Positions 60,000 to 64,000 of a DNA stretch of 64,000 nucleotides are shown piece by piece (position 1 is the stretch's first letter; the number at the start of each line of letters is the position of its first letter). Source of the stretch: Melastoma dodecandrum (Eukaryota; Streptophyta; Magnoliopsida; Myrtales; Melastomataceae). The position numbers and the translations under genes are program-made. A model generated the notes under the pieces. The model was given only the letters and a program-made list of their open reading frames with translations, was not told the origin of the DNA and did not search any database. The DNA lies in contig JARUPY010000089.1 in the NCBI GenBank assembly GCA_029817715.1, positions 2,108,001-2,172,000 on the forward strand, read 5' to 3'.

Positions 60000-61785
60000 T
60001 TAGGTAGCATTATAACAACGCTTCTCAAGCCAGGAGAGGATATCCTCTAGGACCTTCAGAATGGTTGCATCGGGTTCGCCTTCGAGTAAAGAATGGTAAG
60101 CATCTTTATACAGACAAAGCTCCTTGTCGGAGCTCCTAGCCTTCTTGTACAGCGCCTTGCTCACCGACGGGTCCGTAACCACGTCAGCTTCTCCGTGCAA
60201 GATCAACATCGGCAGCGACACCTGCAGGACCAGACGAACGCATCTCAGCTCTTGCAGAGTAGAGTAGTCCCAGAGAAGTAGTATTAACCTGCTCCAATTC
60301 GCCCTCCATCTGTTGGGTCATCCTCAGCAGCTCCAGTGCAGTGCCCAGCCGGGGGTTGTCCGTGTACGCCACTACATTGTAAGGCGCCTATACCAATGCC
60401 GAATCCATTCCATTAATCGTTTTCTACTTTGTCTTTAATACTGATCATAGAGGTGTTGGGATGATTGGAATGTTACCAGCTTCTTCTTCTTGGAGTCTCT
60501 GCAGCCCATGTCTGTCATATCCCTCTGTGGCACTAACTTCTGCCTGGGGAATACCTTTGCAAGACCAATTAGGATCAGCTTCACCATCTTTGGTGGCAGC
60601 ATGTCATCTCCAAACTGGAACCCAGTAATGCAAATCTTTAGTTTCTGTCCAATCAACTGGAATAGGAGGGTGTTTAAGCATGTCTGGTTTAAAAGGGTGA
60701 GAAGTAACATAGTACTCTGCATAGAGGTGCCACTAAAATGGCTCCAGCCCATGCGTAGGGCTGCTTCAGGTGCATCCTGAGTGCAATTGCACCTCCCATT
60801 GATTGCCCAAATAGAAAGAATGGCTTGTCCGTGTAACCCTCTTTCTCTGTTGAACCACCAACACCATGGTAGTTGTAGAGAGACAAGGCTGGCTAGTGTA
60901 GCTCATTCAAGGGGATTATTATTATTATTTCAAATTACCCTTGATTTTTGAGTAGTGCTCGATGACGTCGTCCACGAGCCCGTCGAAGCTGGGTATGTAC
61001 CCGTGAAGACCCTCGGAGAGGCCGAACCCTTGGTAATCCATCGCGAGGACTCCGTACCCAAACGCCGCCAATCGACATGCAACCCCTGAGGTAAAACAGT
61101 GCAATTTACAATCCCATTTCGTACTAACGAAAAATTAAGTGTCAGGCTAAGGGAGGCATGCCTTCAAAGAGGAATGAGCAAGTGTCTCCATAGCCATGGC
61201 AATAGCAAACCACTGCTTTCATGACGCTAGTCCCTCCTTTTGGGAGCCAAATCTTGGAGAATATGTCAACTCCTCTCGAGTTCGCCTCATATGACTGTCC
61301 ACCCAAAATCATTTTAGCAGAACATTCAGTGATTCTCAGGCCAAGATCTGCCCCACGCTGTTCCTTTCTAACTAAGGGAAAAGTGCACAAACCTCTTCCG
61401 TCCTGACCCCATCAACCTCCAGAGCATTCTTCAGACGACATCGAAAAAACACAAACTGGGTTTAGTAAGATTACTCTGCAATTACGAAAGTTGGCGTGTT
61501 TGGGACGACTACCTTGAGCAGGCAATGGTCTATGCCGAGTTGTATATCCTTGAAGGCCTCGCGAGCCCGCCTCCGGGCAGTTGCCTCGTCCATGTTGGCC
61601 TCCAGGACCTGGCGGAGGTTCTCCGTGATTCCCTCGATCCCGCGCTTGGTGGGAGGAGGTGCCTTCTCGCCGCTTGGCTTGGTTCCTGCCTCACTCAGCA
61701 GGGAGAGCCTCAGGAGGAGCTGTCGGAGAAAGGAGAAGGCGTGCTCCAAGATGAAGAACAGGGATGTCACAGTGCTTGTGTTCAT
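60000..61785 (-). CDS. Monoacylglycerol lipase/caffeoylshikimate esterase-type alpha/beta hydrolase
   Basis: Eight exons on the minus strand close in frame: 61785-61513, 61428-61393, 61294-61162, 61085-60939, 60846-60716, 60614-60477, 60387-60289, 60221-60000 (392 aa). The hydrolase fold starts near residue 103 (SYEANSRGVDIFSKIWLP). It shows the oxyanion-hole region CYCHGYGDT, DYQGFGLSEGLHGYI, nucleophile Ser212 (GQSMGG), Asp332 (HGEADVVTD) and His362 (YHSLLEGE). The N-terminal 90 residues include a hydrophobic helix (about 8-30) and a basic segment with NLRQVLEANMDEATARRRAR, as in the longer plant MAGL forms. Activity on monoacylglycerol, lysophospholipid or caffeoyl shikimate is possible; sequence does not decide. 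Intron 3 appears to start with GC. An upstream in-frame ATG at 61848 would add 21 residues. Confidence 0.87.
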
Positions 61786-61848
61786 GTTTAAGCACTGATG
61801 TGGTGGGAGTGTTTGTGTGTGTTGTAAGTAGAGGTGAAGGGATGACAA

Positions 61849-64000
61849 AAGGGGTGTGGATTATAAAGCCAGAAAAGCAACAAACAGTTGAAATCGGCCA
61901 TTAGTACTGATGATTCAATCATGTCTTGGGACCCTTTGACATGTGTTTTCATTCAAAAGATTATACATTGAAAGCATGACATGACCCATGATTCCAAATG
62001 TTGAAGTGCCCTTCAATTGCAATGTCATTTTCTTCACTGATAGTCAACAAGTACAAGTAAATCAATCAATTGGGATCCACTTTGTTCACTGACCTCAGGA
62101 TGCCTTTCATATCTCATCACGTACAAACGTAACTACTAGAAAATACTGAGATCTCTCGTTCCAACCCACCAAAAAGATGATACAAAATATATTGGATAAT
62201 TGCTAGAGCTAGGGACCCAGAATTGGGCAGGGAGGAGTGGTTTAGCTGGGGGGTGGAAGAACCTTTGTATTTGCATGAACCCAATTCAATGCATTTGGGG
62301 CAGAATTTTTCACAGGCATGCAAGGGAAAGAAAGATTTTATGTTTTTATGGTAGTTGGGTGTTATTAAATTCTATCTGCCGATTGCAATTACTGTGACTT
62401 CTGTTAGAATTTCCTTGTTTATTACCATTAAATGCATTCCATCATTAATTTCCCATCCCCCACCTTTACTTTTCCTCACATGAATTTTTGTTTGTTGGGG
62501 TTTCAACATAAATATTAGAGAAATTAAAATCCCCACACTCCCCACCACTTCACTCTAAATGCATAACTTGAAAACAATAACTAAATTTGTAATATATTTG
62601 AGGTGACTTTCTTTTCATAATCAAATTCAGTAATCTTAGCTTCCTCGCAAGATACTCTAATTTATGACGAGCTGCTGAAATTCGAACATGAGATTTGACA
62701 TGACTCGAGTTTTGGAATAACCCTACCTGGCCCTTAACATGAGAGTGAGTTATAAAAGAAAACTAACACACAAAACATGTTGGTGGTACATAACTCCCCA
62801 TATTGTTGCATTCCCATAGAGTAGTATTTGGTGGGAGAGAGACTGGTTTTTTCCGAGTGTCCCTCTGCACAACAAGGACTTATGCTTCCACCCTTTTGGG
62901 TGTTGCGTCGTTTTCATATGACCATCTCGAGGACTTTGGCACTGCAAATCCTCTGTAAGAACACATCTTTACCCAAAATCACGACAATAATATGAGTGAA
63001 TGCTCCTCATTAAAATTACTTTCTCATCAAAACGATGGCCCTCGTTGATTGATTGATCGATCTACCAATTCTTTCTTCTCTCGAAATTAATTGTAGAAGG
63101 TGAGAGATTTGTTGGGGTTTATGTATGAAAGAATTAGATAGGAAGGGAGAAAGTGCTAGCAGAACGTATGTTCTGTATTGCCGACGACCTATATTGGAGT
63201 GTTTTGATTGCGGAAATGATTTCTCTTTCTTAAACTTTTTCTTACATGAAATGTCTACACATCCCTTTATACATAGGGATGAGTAGAAATGACACTAGAA
63301 ATCGATATATTTAATAATTTACTTAAATGTCTAACTTAATGACTCACTTAAATGACATTTTCGTTACTAATATTGTATTAATTTAATATCACACCCTGCA
63401 CTTTCTCCACCTTTCCACATATATGCACTTTTTTTATTATTATATTTTCTTGGGTCATAATCATTTAGACCCAGTTGATCAAACAATCACTCAGCCCCAA
63501 ACTGTAGTGACTTCATCGGTTCCGGGTTAGTTTCGGACATAAATCTTTTTACTTCCTTAAGACTTATCATTTTGGAAGTATTCAACACATTCGTTTAGGA
63601 TAATAATGTTTGCCACAATCTATCTGACATACAAGAACGCCATAAATCAGAACAACCAAGACCACCATGGATGGATCAAAAGGCTTGAGGACCACCTAAA
63701 ATCTTTACATTTGACATGAACACGGGGATCGAATTCCTTACCATTATTGTTACTACCCATCCGATGGCTTTACAAGATGGAGATGTTAGAGTAACTCCTC
63801 CGGTCGATGAGTCCGTGAGCCTATCACATTAGATGTCTTCGCTAAATGGAGTCCAATTGAATGGTTGCTCCTGTTGGTGCTGGTCGAGGAGGACCCTTGA
63901 TGATGAGCCTGATGACGAGGCAGGGAAGCTAGAAAACCCCAGATGTTCGCTTCCCAGTTGTTGGTTAGGGAGGACAGCCGTGTTGGGGATCACGGGGTAT
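61849..64000. other. Terminal intergenic region
   Basis: About 2.1 kb with no frame showing family similarity. 61849-62500 is presumably the promoter of the lipase-type gene. 63110-63410 looks like transposable-element debris (A+T-rich with repeated ACTTAAATG words), but no clean ends or target duplication were found. Confidence 0.4.

Noticed and set aside
63110..63410. Possible solo LTR near the right end
   Set aside because: TG and CA ends can be picked, but flanking bases do not form a target duplication and no second copy exists in the window.

Overview
This window is nuclear DNA from a flowering plant, most likely a eudicot (probably a woody rosid; the species cannot be named from the sequence alone). 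The evidence is multi-exon genes with GT-AG introns, plant-only families (LRK10-type and DUF26-lineage kinases, SARD1/CBP60, CRM-domain chloroplast splicing factors, type-2 lipid-transfer protein, BRUTUS) and a non-autonomous LTR retrotransposon. I assembled the exon models by hand from reading frame, splice sites and protein-family conservation. Most models close in frame from start to stop.

Region 1 (0-5 kb) has two small convergent genes for cysteine-rich microproteins, an enolase-superfamily L-Ala-D/L-Glu epimerase-like gene (415 aa, 6 exons) and an intronless type-2 nsLTP.

Region 2 (5-21.3 kb) is a decaying tandem cluster of wall-associated/LRK10-like receptor kinases. Only one member (17849-21226, 678 aa) has both an intact ectodomain and a kinase. 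The rest are a stop-interrupted ectodomain (5343), an ectodomain exon with no kinase (7336), a frameshifted WAK-type ectodomain joined to a complete DUF26/SD1-lineage kinase (12582-15028), and further relics. One segment (about 5749-8953) is repeated at about 16156-19479. A non-autonomous LTR element (9018-12447, TSD CGTCC) sits in the upstream region of one member, and the matching empty site survives in a paralogous copy at 5156-5160.

Region 3 (21.7-32 kb) carries, on the minus strand, a SARD1-like CBP60 immune transcription factor (463 aa) and a GT14 glycosyltransferase (428 aa) with a decayed GT14 relic beside it. It ends in a repeat-rich gap holding a solo LTR of the same retroelement family (TSD GAGGG).

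Region 4 (32.5-44.7 kb) holds a complete BRUTUS-type iron-sensing E3 ligase (1238 aa, 14 exons) convergent with an AMSH-type deubiquitinase (526 aa, 14 exons).

Region 5 (46-64 kb) holds a DUF26-lineage cytoplasmic kinase (394 aa), a probably inactive M50B-like membrane protease gene, a BEE3/bHLH75-like bHLH factor (240 aa), a CFM3-type chloroplast group II intron splicing factor (817 aa) and a monoacylglycerol-lipase-type hydrolase (392 aa). The last 2.2 kb shows no gene I can support.

No operon logic applies. The main shared theme is defence and cell-surface signalling in the first half (receptor kinases, SARD1, LTP). The second half is housekeeping, iron and ubiquitin functions.
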